A stretch of DNA of 64,000 bases. Source: Pelethousia sp034928145 (GTDB lineage: Bacteria > Bacillota > Clostridia > Christensenellales > CAG-138). A program made the position numbers and the translations under genes. The stretch is taken from positions 1-64,000 of the forward strand of contig JAYFPE010000007.1 of assembly GCA_034928145.1 (NCBI GenBank), written 5' to 3'. The first letter of the stretch is position 1, and every line of letters starts with the position of its first letter. Below the pieces are notes generated by a model, which saw nothing but the letters and a program-made list of their open reading frames with translations, was not told where the DNA came from and did not search any database. Below are positions 33,611 to 42,116 of this stretch, piece by piece.

Positions 33611-34336
33611 TTAGGGCTTAAGCAAATCGAGCCGCTTTTGCAACGACTCGACCGGGGTGCCTGTGGGTTTTTGTTGTCGTGTGAGTTTTCGCAGGATGGA
33701 ATTGGTGACCGCCTGTCGGCTGAAGATCATACTGGCCGATAGGTCAAATTCGGCAGGCGGCGCATCACTCTCCGTGAACAGGAGGTCGTCGGCAAAGCCG
33801 AGTTCAATCGCCTTGTTGGCGTTCATCCAGCTTTCCGCGTCCATCATGTGGGAGATGCGCGCCCGGGAAAGACCTGTTTTCAACTCATACGCGTTGATGA
33901 TGGATTCCTTGACCTCATTGAGCATGGCGATGGCTTTTGCCATCTCCTCGGAATCGCCGATGGCAATGGTGGCCGGGTTATGGATCATCATCATGGAAAC
34001 CGGCGACATATATACCTCACCACCAGCCATAGCGATGACCGATGCGGCGCTGGCCGCAATGCCGTCAATTTTTATGATTACGTTCCCGGGGTAGTCCATC
34101 AGCATGTTGTAGATTTGAGCGGCAGCAAAAACGTCACCGCCCGGGCTGTTAAGCCAGATGGTGACGTCGCCTACGCCGCTTTGCAGTTCATCCTTGAATT
34201 GTTTAGGCGTGATTTCATCGCCCAGCCAGCTCTCCTCGGCGATAGCGCCGTCGAGGTAGAGTGTACGGCTGCCGTCCTCATTCCGCACCCAATTCCAAAA
34301 GCGGCGAGGAGGGCTTGCGTTACTTGTTTTGCCCAT
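33611..34336 (-). CDS. ClpP-type prohead protease
   Basis: This 241-residue serine protease is of the Clp fold. VTIWLNSPGGDVFAA is followed by the serine in GIAASAASVIAMAG and histidine in MMMIHNPA. It should cut the capsid delta domain and perhaps itself in maturation. It overlaps the portal stop by 17 bases. Confidence 0.93.
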   Translation of the reverse strand: MGKTSNASPPRRFWNWVRNEDGSRTLYLDGAIAEESWLGDEITPKQFKDELQSGVGDVTIWLNSPGGDVFAAAQIYNMLMDYPGNVIIKIDGIAASAASVIAMAGGEVYMSPVSMMMIHNPATIAIGDSEEMAKAIAMLNEVKESIINAYELKTGLSRARISHMMDAESWMNANKAIELGFADDLLFTESDAPPAEFDLSASMIFSRQAVTNSILRKLTRQQKPTGTPVESLQKRLDLLKP

Positions 34337-35594
34337 TGTTTAATTCCTCCGTTTCCGTTTTGCTTTGACCAGAAAAAATGCCTGCGTCCGCGAGCTTGGT
34401 CATGTTGCCGTTGATCAGGTACAGATCACCTCCCAGCTCCTCCGGAATCCGGTTCATGTTCTCCAGTTCTCGAATGTCATTTGCGCTCATCCACCCGTTT
34501 TGTCGGGCAGTGGCATAACCGCTCATTCGGCTTGCGTAATCGCCACGCAGCAATCCGTCCACATTGAACTTCACAAAATAACGAGATTTTTCCGAGGGCA
34601 GGAGAAGTGATTGCTGCAAGGCCTGTTCCCAACGCGTCACCCACGGATCAAGCGTATACTTGACGAATTCCAGTGATTGCTGCTCGATATTCGAAAAGCT
34701 GGATTTATCCAGATCGGCCACCATATGAGGCGGTACGCGGAAAATGCGGGCGATTTCATTGATTTGAAACTTCCTTGTTTCCAAAAATTGCGCTTGTTCT
34801 GGAGGGATGCCGATGGCTTGGAACTTCATTCCTTCTTCCAAAACGGCAATGCGATGGGCATTGGCGCTGCCCTGATAAACACTGTTCCAGCTGTCCTTCA
34901 CGCGCTGCGGGTCTTTAACCACCCCGGGATGCTCCAAAACTCCGCCGGGGTTCGCACCATTGGCGAAGAAGGACGCGCCGTATTCTTCCGTGGCCAGCGC
35001 CATGCCGATGGCGTTTTTCGCCATAGCGATAGGCGAATAGCCAATCAATCCGTCGAAGCCGAGGCCGGGGATGTGCAATACCTCGTCCCGGCGAAGGGTT
35101 ACCATGCCGCCGCGCGGATCGAGGCGGTTTTCCTCCGTGTCGCGCCGGTAGATGTAATACAGCTCGCCGTTTTGCGCCCTATCCACATCCATCTTGTTGG
35201 GCAGCAAGGGGTAAAGGGCGAGCACGCGCCCGCGCCCGTCTCGGATGATCTGCGCATAGGCATTGCCCCAAATAAGGAGATGGTTCATCAGCGTTTCTCG
35301 AAACGCAAAGGAAGTCATCTCGGGATTCGGCTCGTCGTGGAGCAAATAGTAAAGCGGATGGCTGATAACCTTCTCCTTACCGCCATCCGCTTTGTATTGG
35401 TAAATATGGAGCGGCAGCCCCGCGATTGCCTCGGCCAATATCCGGACGCAGGCATATACTGCCGTGGTCTGCATGGCCGTCCGTTCGTTCACGGACTTGC
35501 CGCTGGTCGTGCCGCCGAACAAAAAACTGACTGCACTGCCAAGCCGGTTCTTCGGTTTATCCCGAGACCGGAACAATCGGGAAAACACGCTCAT
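34320..35594 (-). CDS. HK97-family portal protein
   Basis: This 424-residue protein (AMQTTAVYACVRILAEAIAG, GNAYAQIIRDGRGRV, FRVPPHMVADLDKSSFSNIE) contains all signature stretches of HK97 portals. It forms the dodecameric ring for DNA packaging. Its ATG overlaps the large terminase stop by 4 bases. Confidence 0.96.
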   Translation of the reverse strand: MSVFSRLFRSRDKPKNRLGSAVSFLFGGTTSGKSVNERTAMQTTAVYACVRILAEAIAGLPLHIYQYKADGGKEKVISHPLYYLLHDEPNPEMTSFAFRETLMNHLLIWGNAYAQIIRDGRGRVLALYPLLPNKMDVDRAQNGELYYIYRRDTEENRLDPRGGMVTLRRDEVLHIPGLGFDGLIGYSPIAMAKNAIGMALATEEYGASFFANGANPGGVLEHPGVVKDPQRVKDSWNSVYQGSANAHRIAVLEEGMKFQAIGIPPEQAQFLETRKFQINEIARIFRVPPHMVADLDKSSFSNIEQQSLEFVKYTLDPWVTRWEQALQQSLLLPSEKSRYFVKFNVDGLLRGDYASRMSGYATARQNGWMSANDIRELENMNRIPEELGGDLYLINGNMTKLADAGIFSGQSKTETEELNNGQNK

Positions 35595-37225
35595 AAAATC
35601 AACAACCCCCTCTCATCGTAAATTGAAGCGCCATCACCGTCGCCGCCATGCCGCAGCGCACGGTCCAGCGCCATGATAGTCGCCACCGCGCCGTCGATTT
35701 TTTCCGTGGATTTCTCTTTATCCGGTTTCACATTACCTGCCGGATCCGTCTTGATGAAGATGTTGTCCATCATCCACCGAAGCGCGGGATGCCCGCCGTG
35801 AGCAATTTTTTCTTCCAGCGTAAGTTTCATGAGTTCCTTCGTCGGGGGCGACATATCTTTAAAGCCCTGACCGAACGGCACGACGGTGAAGCCTAAACCT
35901 TCAAGGTTCTGCACCATCTGCACGGCACCCCAGCGGTCGAAAGCGATTTCCTTAATGTTGTACTTCACCCCAAGCTCCTCAATAAAGCTCTCGATGAAGC
36001 CATAATGCACCACGTTGCCCTCCGTGGTCTTTAAATTGCCCTGCCGTTCCCAAATGTCATATGGCACATGATCGCGCCGCACCCGCAGGTCGAGGTTATC
36101 CTCCGGAATCCAGAAGAAAGGCAGTATTTGATATTTGTCGTTTTCATCCAGCGGAGGGAAAACCAGAACAAAGGCCGTGATATCGGTGGTGCTGGACAGG
36201 TCGAGGCCTCCATAGCAGATGCGTCCGCGTAGGCTGTCCGCATCGATGGGGAACGCGCATTTATCCCACTTTTCCATTGGCATCCAGCGTACCGATTGCT
36301 TGACCCATTGGTTCAAGCGGAGCTGCCGGAATAGGTTTTCCTCGGCAGGATTCTGGCGAGCGTTTTCAAAGGCCACCCGCAGTTTTTCAATATCCACGGT
36401 GATCCCGAGGGATGGGTTGACCTTTTTCCATAAGATTTCTTTTGTCCAGTCCGCGTTGTCCGGCGCGCTGTAAATGACCGGATAAAAGGTCGGGTCCACC
36501 TTGCGGCTCTGCAAAACATCCTCGGCCTTCTGATGTACCTCCCAGCAGATGGAATGGCGGTCGGTGCCCGCCGTTGTAATTAGAAAGAAAAGCGGCTGCT
36601 TTCGCGCGTCGCCGGACCCGTGCAGCATCACGTCGTATAAATTCCTGTTCGGCTGGGCGTGCAATTCATCAAAAACCACGCCATGGACGTTCAGTCCATG
36701 CTTCGTATAGGCCTCAGCACTCAGAACCTGATAAAAGCTGCCAAGCGGCTTATATACCAGCCGCTTCTGCGACAGCATGGGCTTAATCCGGCTTTTGAGC
36801 GCGGGGCACTGTTCCACCATGTCGACCGCCACGTCAAACACGATGGACGCTTGCTGCCGATCAGATGCGCAGCCGTATACCTCACCGCCATGCTCAAAAT
36901 CCCCGCAGGTCAAAAGCAGGGCGACAGCTGCCGCAAGTTCTGATTTTCCCTGTTTTTTGGGGATTTCAATGTAGGCCGAGTTAAACTGGCGATACCCATT
37001 CGGCTTCAAGATGCCAAAAATATCGCGTATGATCTGCTCCTGCCAGTCGATCAGCTCAAAAGGCAGACCATACCATTCGCCCTTCGTATGCTTCAAGCAA
37101 TTGATAAAAGAAACGGCGACATCCGCCGCCTCTTTGTTGTATACTGAACCATTCGCCATGAACCCCGTGGGCTTGTATCGCTTGAGCTTCCGCAGCGCCG
37201 CCGCCTCCTTTCTAAAAATGGGCAA
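35591..37225 (-). CDS. terL: terminase large subunit
   Basis: This 544-residue protein has packaging ATPase motifs IPKKQGKSELAAA (Walker A-like) and VHGVVFDELHAQ (Walker B). The nuclease half has CYGGLDLSSTTD and KIDGAVATIMALDR. It cuts and pumps phage DNA. The small subunit lies 10 kb away at 47256-47807, an uncommon split. Its operon is driven by P2 at 37539-37567. Confidence 0.95.
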   Translation of the reverse strand: MPIFRKEAAALRKLKRYKPTGFMANGSVYNKEAADVAVSFINCLKHTKGEWYGLPFELIDWQEQIIRDIFGILKPNGYRQFNSAYIEIPKKQGKSELAAAVALLLTCGDFEHGGEVYGCASDRQQASIVFDVAVDMVEQCPALKSRIKPMLSQKRLVYKPLGSFYQVLSAEAYTKHGLNVHGVVFDELHAQPNRNLYDVMLHGSGDARKQPLFFLITTAGTDRHSICWEVHQKAEDVLQSRKVDPTFYPVIYSAPDNADWTKEILWKKVNPSLGITVDIEKLRVAFENARQNPAEENLFRQLRLNQWVKQSVRWMPMEKWDKCAFPIDADSLRGRICYGGLDLSSTTDITAFVLVFPPLDENDKYQILPFFWIPEDNLDLRVRRDHVPYDIWERQGNLKTTEGNVVHYGFIESFIEELGVKYNIKEIAFDRWGAVQMVQNLEGLGFTVVPFGQGFKDMSPPTKELMKLTLEEKIAHGGHPALRWMMDNIFIKTDPAGNVKPDKEKSTEKIDGAVATIMALDRALRHGGDGDGASIYDERGLLIL

Positions 37226-37280
37226 AGAAAAAAGGAACCTCTTTCGAGGCTCCTCATATTGTTTTTGCCGTTACTTGGGG

Positions 37281-37493
37281 TTATTTTGAATTGCACCGTT
37301 CCATGACCTTTTTGTATTCGCGGTCAAGAACCTCGGTGAATTCGTCCTCGGTGATGTCGGTATCAAGATTGACGTATCTCGTTTCCAGCAACCGGCGGAT
37401 CTGCCGTTTATTCATACCGGACATCGCGCATTCCTGAACGTCACCGATCAGCGTGTGCAGCTTTAGCTCTTTCATCGTCAAGTCGTTTCTCAT
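37281..37493 (-). CDS. small phage protein before terL
   Basis: This 70-residue protein is counted from the ATG with GGAGGAAACG upstream. A longer frame reading through the promoter repeat is rejected. It is helical and charged (MNKRQIRRLLETRYVN). Function is unknown. It is first in the packaging-structural operon. Confidence 0.75.
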   Translation of the reverse strand: MRNDLTMKELKLHTLIGDVQECAMSGMNKRQIRRLLETRYVNLDTDITEDEFTEVLDREYKKVMERCNSK

Positions 37494-37538
37494 TTTCGTT
37501 TCCTCCGTATAAATGGCTGTTTGCCTTTGGCAGGTCAC

Positions 37539-37567
37539 ATGATACCTCTGGGGTATGGGGATAGCAA
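37539..37567 (-). promoter_or_regulatory. phage-family promoter P2, packaging and structural operon
   Basis: TTGCTA (37562-37567), 17-base spacer TCCCC...CAGAGG, TATCAT (37539-37544), preceded by AATTGCC. It starts transcription into the 70-residue gene and terL. Confidence 0.88.
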
Positions 37568-37637
37568 GGCAATTCGCCCCGCAAATATACAGAAGATAAT
37601 GGAGGGGAATTGTGTACATTTCCAGCGCCTTCAACAT

Positions 37638-37662
37638 GAAAAAAGAGCCTCCTCAGAAGCTC
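37638..37662 (-). terminator. terminator of the 37684-38169 cassette
   Basis: GAGCTTC-TGAG-GAGGCTC followed by TTTTTT in the minus direction. Near copies occur at 38314-38339 and 39243-39267, each placed just ahead of a family promoter. Confidence 0.85.
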
Positions 37663-37683
37663 CTTAGCGGTTTCCGCCTAATT

Positions 37684-38169
37684 CTATTTCGCCCGCTCCA
37701 GTAAATCCCGAATCGCTATCGGGTCAAGTTTGCCGTGCCAGTTGCCGGTCAAATAATCCTGTATCGTACCCCATCCATCGACGTCGACGCGAATCCGCGC
37801 GTTGATTACATGACCGTCTTTCAAACGCACCGCAGCGCGAAACGGCTCTTGTGCGGCAATCGTCTCCCAAAATTCAGCGGTGGGTAAGTCGCCCAGGTAT
37901 TCCAGTACGGCGGCCAGTATTTCCTTATCGGCGGCTTTCGTCGGTTTGATGTCCCAACCTCTGTCGTAATTAAGAATGCTGGCCTTAAAAATATTCGCGT
38001 CGGCCTGCCGCTTGCTTTCATCCCAAATCATCAGCTTGCTCACGCGACCTTCGTTGATGCCGAAGCGGGAACTCTCATCGAAAACTTTCGCCTGAAACCG
38101 GAACCCGTCTATCATGCCGTCGACCCATCCATCGCGCGTATATTTCGCTTTTATCGTGTGCTTTTTCAT
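37684..38169 (-). CDS. accessory phage protein, unknown
   Basis: This 161-residue protein is counted from the ATG following GGAGGGCACGAG; the longer frame crosses the promoter repeat. It begins with MKKHTIKAKYTRDGWVDGMI and is probably a small alpha/beta protein. It is a single-gene cassette with its own promoter (38215) and terminator (37638). Confidence 0.7.
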   Translation of the reverse strand: MKKHTIKAKYTRDGWVDGMIDGFRFQAKVFDESSRFGINEGRVSKLMIWDESKRQADANIFKASILNYDRGWDIKPTKAADKEILAAVLEYLGDLPTAEFWETIAAQEPFRAAVRLKDGHVINARIRVDVDGWGTIQDYLTGNWHGKLDPIAIRDLLERAK

Positions 38170-38214
38170 CCTCGTGCCCTCCTGTTTTTGGTGTCTGCCC
38201 CTTTGGCAGGTCAC

Positions 38215-38243
38215 ATGATACCTCTGGGGTGTGGGGATGGCAA
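38215..38243 (-). promoter_or_regulatory. phage-family promoter P3
   Basis: TTGCCA (38238-38243), 17-base spacer, TATCAT (38215-38220), with AATTGCC ahead of -35. It serves the 161-residue gene. Confidence 0.87.
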
Positions 38244-38313
38244 GGCAATTCGCGCCGCAAATGTACAAAAGATAATGGAGGAAAATTGTGTACGTTTCCG
38301 GCGCTTCCGGCAT

Positions 38314-38339
38314 GAAAAAAGAGCCTCCGCAGAAACCCT
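38314..38339 (-). terminator. terminator of the 38346-39117 cassette
   Basis: GGGTTTC-TGCG-GAGGCTC pairs with several G-T pairs and is followed by TTTTTT in the minus direction. Confidence 0.75.
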
Positions 38340-38345
38340 TTTGAT

Positions 38346-38798
38346 TTAAACCGTCTTGGCTTTTTCGTACTGCTCCCAGCAGGACGCTCTGTTTGCATAA
38401 TGAGGACATTCGTAAATGTAACTGCCCACCCTGCAATCTTCACATCCCTCAACGAGATTATCATGGTACAGTAAATTAGGACAGTACAAATCCTTGATGG
38501 GAAGAGGCGGGCACCCGGCCAACCACTCCTCGTATCCACATCCAAACTGCGAAAACCGGATGGTCTCGCCGTTGTCCAGCGTTTTATCCTCAGCGGATAT
38601 CACATAACCACCGCCCGACTCATAAACCCGGCGCACGTTATTCCTTCGCTTCCGACCGGTAAATTCGTTGTATGAAAAGGTGACTGCACCGGAACCCTTG
38701 CAGGCATAACAGACAACGGCAGCGCCGTCCCTTTCGCAAATTCCCTGATAAAGCCCCGTGCCGCCGCATTTCGGACATTCTATTTTAATGGTTTTCAA
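38346..38798 (-). CDS. cysteine-rich zinc-finger-like phage protein
   Basis: This 150-residue protein has N-terminal CPKCGGTGLYQG and VCYACKGSGAV resembling the DnaJ-type zinc repeat. Later CPNLLYH, CEDCRVG and YECPHYANRASC give more possible ligands. It may bind zinc and act as an adaptor. No exact family recognised. It is second gene of the P4 cassette. Confidence 0.7.
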   Translation of the reverse strand: MKTIKIECPKCGGTGLYQGICERDGAAVVCYACKGSGAVTFSYNEFTGRKRRNNVRRVYESGGGYVISAEDKTLDNGETIRFSQFGCGYEEWLAGCPPLPIKDLYCPNLLYHDNLVEGCEDCRVGSYIYECPHYANRASCWEQYEKAKTV

Positions 38799-38811
38799 TT
38801 TCCGTCCCTCC

Positions 38812-39117
38812 TTACACGATGCGCACGATGAACTTGAAATCGCACCGGTGAAGGCCGATCAGAAAATCCCGCACGACACGCAGGCCATCCTGATCGTAGC
38901 CCCGTCCGTCCACCCATGTGCCCGCGTCCTTGTGGAAGGGACTGAGCCGCATGTTTTTCTTCTGGTAGCAAACCTCGTCGCCTGCCTTCAAAGCATAACC
39001 GTTGCCCTGCTCGGTAATATGGACAGTCATGCGTGCGCCCCGGGGCGCATAGGTCATTTCATTTTCGATTTCAATAAATGTGTGGGCGTAAACCGTCCTA
39101 CAATCAATCTCTTTCAT
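38812..39117 (-). CDS. accessory phage protein, unknown
   Basis: This 101-residue protein is counted from the ATG with GGAGGGG upstream; the longer frame is a reading of the promoter repeat. It is a small beta-rich protein (MTVHITEQGNGYALKAGDEV). First gene of the P4 cassette. Confidence 0.65.
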   Translation of the reverse strand: MKEIDCRTVYAHTFIEIENEMTYAPRGARMTVHITEQGNGYALKAGDEVCYQKKNMRLSPFHKDAGTWVDGRGYDQDGLRVVRDFLIGLHRCDFKFIVRIV

Positions 39118-39152
39118 GAAAACCCCTCCAATGGTTGCCTTTAGTGGGACAC

Positions 39153-39181
39153 ATGATACCTCTGAGGCGTGGGGATAGCAA
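39153..39181 (-). promoter_or_regulatory. phage-family promoter P4
   Basis: TTGCTA (39176-39181), 17-base spacer TCCCC...CAGAGG, TATCAT (39153-39158). Confidence 0.87.
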
Positions 39182-39242
39182 GGCAATTCTCACCGCAAAT
39201 GTGCAGAAGATTGTAAGTATGGATTATGTACTTTTTCGGCAT

Positions 39243-39267
39243 AAGAAAAGAGCCTCCGAGGAAGCTC
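39243..39267 (-). terminator. terminator of the amidoligase cassette
   Basis: GAGCTTC-CTCG-GAGGCTC followed by TTTTCTT in the minus direction, just before P4. Confidence 0.8.
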
Positions 39268-39313
39268 TCTCTCAAATGGATTCCTATTCGCCGATTTGCC
39301 TGCGGCGAAAGCT

Positions 39314-39508
39314 TTAGCGCTTGCCTGTCAGGATGAACTCTGAATACCTCTCGGGATATTCCTCAATCAGTACCACCAGCTCATAGAACTGCCTGCGATG
39401 CGCCTCGTGCTGCACGCCTTTGGCGTCAAACATATTGATCACGCCGGATTCCCGGATTGTTGTGATCTGCTCCACAATCCTATCGGTAATGAGCGGTATC
39501 TTGCCCAT
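39314..39508 (-). CDS. DUF5049 protein
   Basis: This 64-residue protein (ITTIRESGVINMFDAKGVQ ... FYELVVLIEEYPERYSEFILTG) matches the DUF5049 pattern found in Firmicutes phages. Function unknown. Third gene of the amidoligase-GGCT cassette, two bases after the GGCT stop codon. Confidence 0.85.
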   Translation of the reverse strand: MGKIPLITDRIVEQITTIRESGVINMFDAKGVQHEAHRRQFYELVVLIEEYPERYSEFILTGKR

Positions 39509-39510
39509 CG

Positions 39511-39987
39511 TTACACCTCTTCCTTCCTTATAATAAATATAGAACGCTTGGAATCGCGTACTGCCTTGGCAAGGATGGAAAGGTCGAAACCTGCATCCAT
39601 ATATCCTTCCCTTATCACATCGTAGTAATACCGGCTCGGTACGCCGAGGGGCCAGCCTTCGTTCATGATATACACCATCGCTTCAATCCATTTACCCTTG
39701 AGCCGCACCTTGACCGTTTCCTTGCGGTAGAGCCGCGGGTATCCCTCGTACCGGTCGAGCGCCGCCTCATCCCGGGGCGTGATTTCCCAAAGCAGCACCG
39801 GAACGCTGCCGTTCTTTTCTTTCTCGACGGTTGCTACCGCGCCGCCGCCCCCGCCCCGGAACAAAAGCTGATAGCCGGTGAGTTTCGCGCCGCCCAGCAC
39901 CTTTGCGGTGGGGCAACGCTGCGCCATTTGTTTCATATTGAGATTGCTTCCATATGCCAAATAAATCGTGCCATTTTCCTTATTCAT
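39511..39987 (-). CDS. gamma-glutamylcyclotransferase-like (GGCT/AIG2) protein
   Basis: This 158-residue protein is counted from the ATG before NKENGTIYLAYGSNL. The YGSNLN loop binds the glutamyl group, and E in ALDRYEGYP is the likely catalytic acid. GGCT enzymes release 5-oxoproline from gamma-glutamyl amides. It sits directly behind an amidoligase gene, so one may make and the other cleave such a linkage. The substrate is unknown. Confidence 0.85.
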   Translation of the reverse strand: MNKENGTIYLAYGSNLNMKQMAQRCPTAKVLGGAKLTGYQLLFRGGGGGAVATVEKEKNGSVPVLLWEITPRDEAALDRYEGYPRLYRKETVKVRLKGKWIEAMVYIMNEGWPLGVPSRYYYDVIREGYMDAGFDLSILAKAVRDSKRSIFIIRKEEV

Positions 39988-40123
39988 AGAAACCTTCCTT
40001 CCTTGCGCTGACCGCCCGCAGGGTGCCCCGGGGCGCGCCTTATTCATAAAAGCCAATAAACCATCCGACCGACCGGCATGCCGCCGCAGGGGGCGGTTGC
40101 CCGCCCCCGTTAGCCCGCTTTAT

Positions 40124-41008
40124 CTATGCCGCCATCCGAAATCGCCACGCTGCATTTCCGTCGAGGTGCTTGCAAAGGTGCTCACGGCAGTTTGCAAATT
40201 CCTCTCCGATCAGCCCGATGCGGTTGAGGTAGGTGCGCAGCGCGAATTTCTCGTTTTCAACCTGCGGTTTCTTGCTGCTGGCGCATTTTTGCGTCAGCGC
40301 CTGATGGTTAAGCGCCAAGGCAAGGACAATGTAACTGCGTATTTTACCCGCGTGAAGCTCACTGTTGAAACCCCGAAGTTCCACCGTATGATTCCCGTTA
40401 AAAAAGCTGTGCAGGTTCAAAAAATGATACCGGCTGCTGTGGTAGTGGGTGCTCCTGCCGCCGTTGTATCCTTCGTACCAAACGCTCTCGATGGCCGCCA
40501 TGGTCTTGGGTTTCCTGCGGTTCATCCGCTCAACCAGCGCCGCGTCCATCTTTTTACAATACCGCATCCTGTCCGGCGCAATCTGCAACGCTTTGTAGAA
40601 AAGGTCATTTTTGCTGGCGATGATGTTCATGAAGTTGCGGATGCTGCGCGGCGTGTGGTGCGCGCCGTCCAAGTGGATGTGGATGCCGCAGGAGGTGTTG
40701 GCGAAACCGCCCGCCTTGCGAAGCCTGCGAATCAACTCCTGCAAGGTGTCGATATCCTCGCGGTAGGTGAGGATGGGGCTTACCAGCTCGACACTGTACT
40801 CGCTGCCTGCGTTGACGATCCGCCCGCGTTCCTTTTTTTGCGTCGTGATGCTGCCGTCGTTAACGAACTTCCATGTGCGCCCGTCCGGCCCGATGACATC
40901 CTGCCCTGTGCCAATCCTGCCACCTAGAAACTCCGCAGCAACCTTTGCCGCCTGAGTTTTGGTGATGCCGGTGAACTCAACCTCGATCCCGAATCTCTCT
41001 GTAAACAT
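40124..41008 (-). CDS. amidoligase (COOH-NH2 ligase, GS-like fold)
   Basis: This 294-residue protein is counted from MFTERFGIEVEFTG. Conserved parts of the amidoligase_2 family are seen: GIEVEFTG, GSEYSVELVSPIL, CGIHIHLDGAHH and HTVELRGFNSELHAGKI. Such enzymes join carboxylates to amines. The last 45 residues (NEKFALRTYLNRIGLIGEEF) match the C-terminus of the protein at 42845-43657. First gene of cassette P5 with GGCT and DUF5049. Confidence 0.88.
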   Translation of the reverse strand: MFTERFGIEVEFTGITKTQAAKVAAEFLGGRIGTGQDVIGPDGRTWKFVNDGSITTQKKERGRIVNAGSEYSVELVSPILTYREDIDTLQELIRRLRKAGGFANTSCGIHIHLDGAHHTPRSIRNFMNIIASKNDLFYKALQIAPDRMRYCKKMDAALVERMNRRKPKTMAAIESVWYEGYNGGRSTHYHSSRYHFLNLHSFFNGNHTVELRGFNSELHAGKIRSYIVLALALNHQALTQKCASSKKPQVENEKFALRTYLNRIGLIGEEFANCREHLCKHLDGNAAWRFRMAA

Positions 41009-41054
41009 GCTTGCTACCTGCCTTTCAAAGTGTGTTTTGCTTTTCGCAGGTACA

Positions 41055-41083
41055 TTAATCACTCTGAATGCACAGGATAGCAA
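41055..41083 (-). promoter_or_regulatory. phage-family promoter P5, amidoligase cassette
   Basis: TTGCTA (41078-41083), 17-base spacer ending CAGAGT, GATTAA (41055-41060), with AATTGCC ahead of -35. The -10 is weaker than in P2-P4. Confidence 0.75.
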
Positions 41084-41155
41084 GGCAATTGTGTGGGGAT
41101 TACCGCTGATTTTTCAACAAGCTTTTGCGGAGGGATTTGTGTACATTTGGGCGGT

Positions 41156-41383
41156 TTACAGCCGCCTGATCACGTCCTCTCCATAGGCCGCGCCGAGCGA
41201 CGAACCGCAATCCCAATTCACAAAGACGGTGCCAATATCATCCACAGACGCGACGGTTCCTTGATCGCCGGGCTTTAGTTTACTGTAGGGATCGTTCATG
41301 CGGACAAGCTCGACGCGTGCCCCTGATGGGTATTGCTCCCGCAGCCGAAGGACGATCTCTTTATGAGGAAAGCTGTTATTCAT
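41156..41383 (-). CDS. DUF4314 protein
   Basis: This 75-residue protein (YPSGARVELVRMNDPYSKL, GDQGTVASVDDIGTVFVNWD) is the compact SH3-like pattern of DUF4314, common in phages and conjugative elements. Function unknown. Last of three genes behind P6. Confidence 0.88.
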   Translation of the reverse strand: MNNSFPHKEIVLRLREQYPSGARVELVRMNDPYSKLKPGDQGTVASVDDIGTVFVNWDCGSSLGAAYGEDVIRRL

Positions 41384-41717
41384 TCCTAAGCTCCTTTCCC
41401 GGATAGTAGGCGGCGAATTTTGGATAATCCGTGCCGTCCGGCATGATCAACACACCATCCGTTTTGCCTCGCTGCCGAACCAAAAGGCAATGCCACACGC
41501 CATCCTTATCGACACGGCAGATCCATTTGTTTTCCTCAATGAACCAGCGGTCGACGCATAGATCGGTAACAAGGTTCTCAAAGTCGATTCGTGCGAGGTC
41601 AATGATTTTTTCAATTACAAACGGGTGCCGTTGATCCAGCCGATGAGGGCGGATCAAATCCTCCATCCGGAAGGGTTGCCTCACGAAAAAGGCGGTGTTC
41701 TGTAAATCATTCTGCAT
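41376..41717 (-). CDS. phage protein, unknown
   Basis: This 113-residue protein has CVDRWFIEENKWICRVDKDG and VWHCLLVRQRGKTDGVLI, suggesting a beta-rich fold. It overlaps its neighbours by 8 and 11 bases, typical of a tight operon. Confidence 0.65.
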   Translation of the reverse strand: MQNDLQNTAFFVRQPFRMEDLIRPHRLDQRHPFVIEKIIDLARIDFENLVTDLCVDRWFIEENKWICRVDKDGVWHCLLVRQRGKTDGVLIMPDGTDYPKFAAYYPGKELRNE

Positions 41718-42054
41718 ACCCGTCCGCCGCCTCGCCGTCTTGCCGCTTTACAGACCCGCTCCAGAATATTTCCGGAACTTCGATGTTCATGCCCTTGAAA
41801 ATGAACTGAAGGGCGTCCGCAAAACCGGCACGGTAATAATACCGGGTTTCTTCGCCGATCTGTGCGGATAGGGCGTTGTCCATATCCATCCACAGCGGCT
41901 TCTGTTCTTCCGTAAGCGTTGGAACAAGCAACTCCAAACAGGATTCAAGCTGTCCAATCACCTCGGATACCGCGTCCGGTGCGTTTGATCCCAAATCATC
42001 CATGCGCTGGGTGACGAAATCCTCGAACGCCTCATCAAATAGCGCGCCAACCAT
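41707..42054 (-). CDS. phage protein, unknown
   Basis: This 115-residue acidic, helical protein (EVIGQLESCLELLVPTLTEE) starts with GGTGGGG upstream. First gene behind P6. No family recognised. Confidence 0.65.
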   Translation of the reverse strand: MVGALFDEAFEDFVTQRMDDLGSNAPDAVSEVIGQLESCLELLVPTLTEEQKPLWMDMDNALSAQIGEETRYYYRAGFADALQFIFKGMNIEVPEIFWSGSVKRQDGEAADGYAE

Positions 42055-42087
42055 AAAAATACCCCACCTTTCTTTTTGGTGGGGTAC

Positions 42088-42116
42088 ATTAACGCTCTGT
42101 TTTGGAGGGATTGCAA
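42088..42116 (-). promoter_or_regulatory. phage-family promoter P6
   Basis: TTGCAA (42111-42116), 17-base spacer ending CAGAGC, GTTAAT (42088-42093). It overlaps the last codons of the SLOG gene, as P1 overlaps the end of its upstream gene. Confidence 0.72.

Noticed and set aside
37494..37637. N-terminal extensions of three accessory genes sharing a HYLLYICGANCLAIP-like peptide (also 38170-38436 and 39118-39186)
   Set aside because: The shared peptide is just translation of the repeated promoter DNA. Good ribosome binding sites lie at the downstream ATGs.
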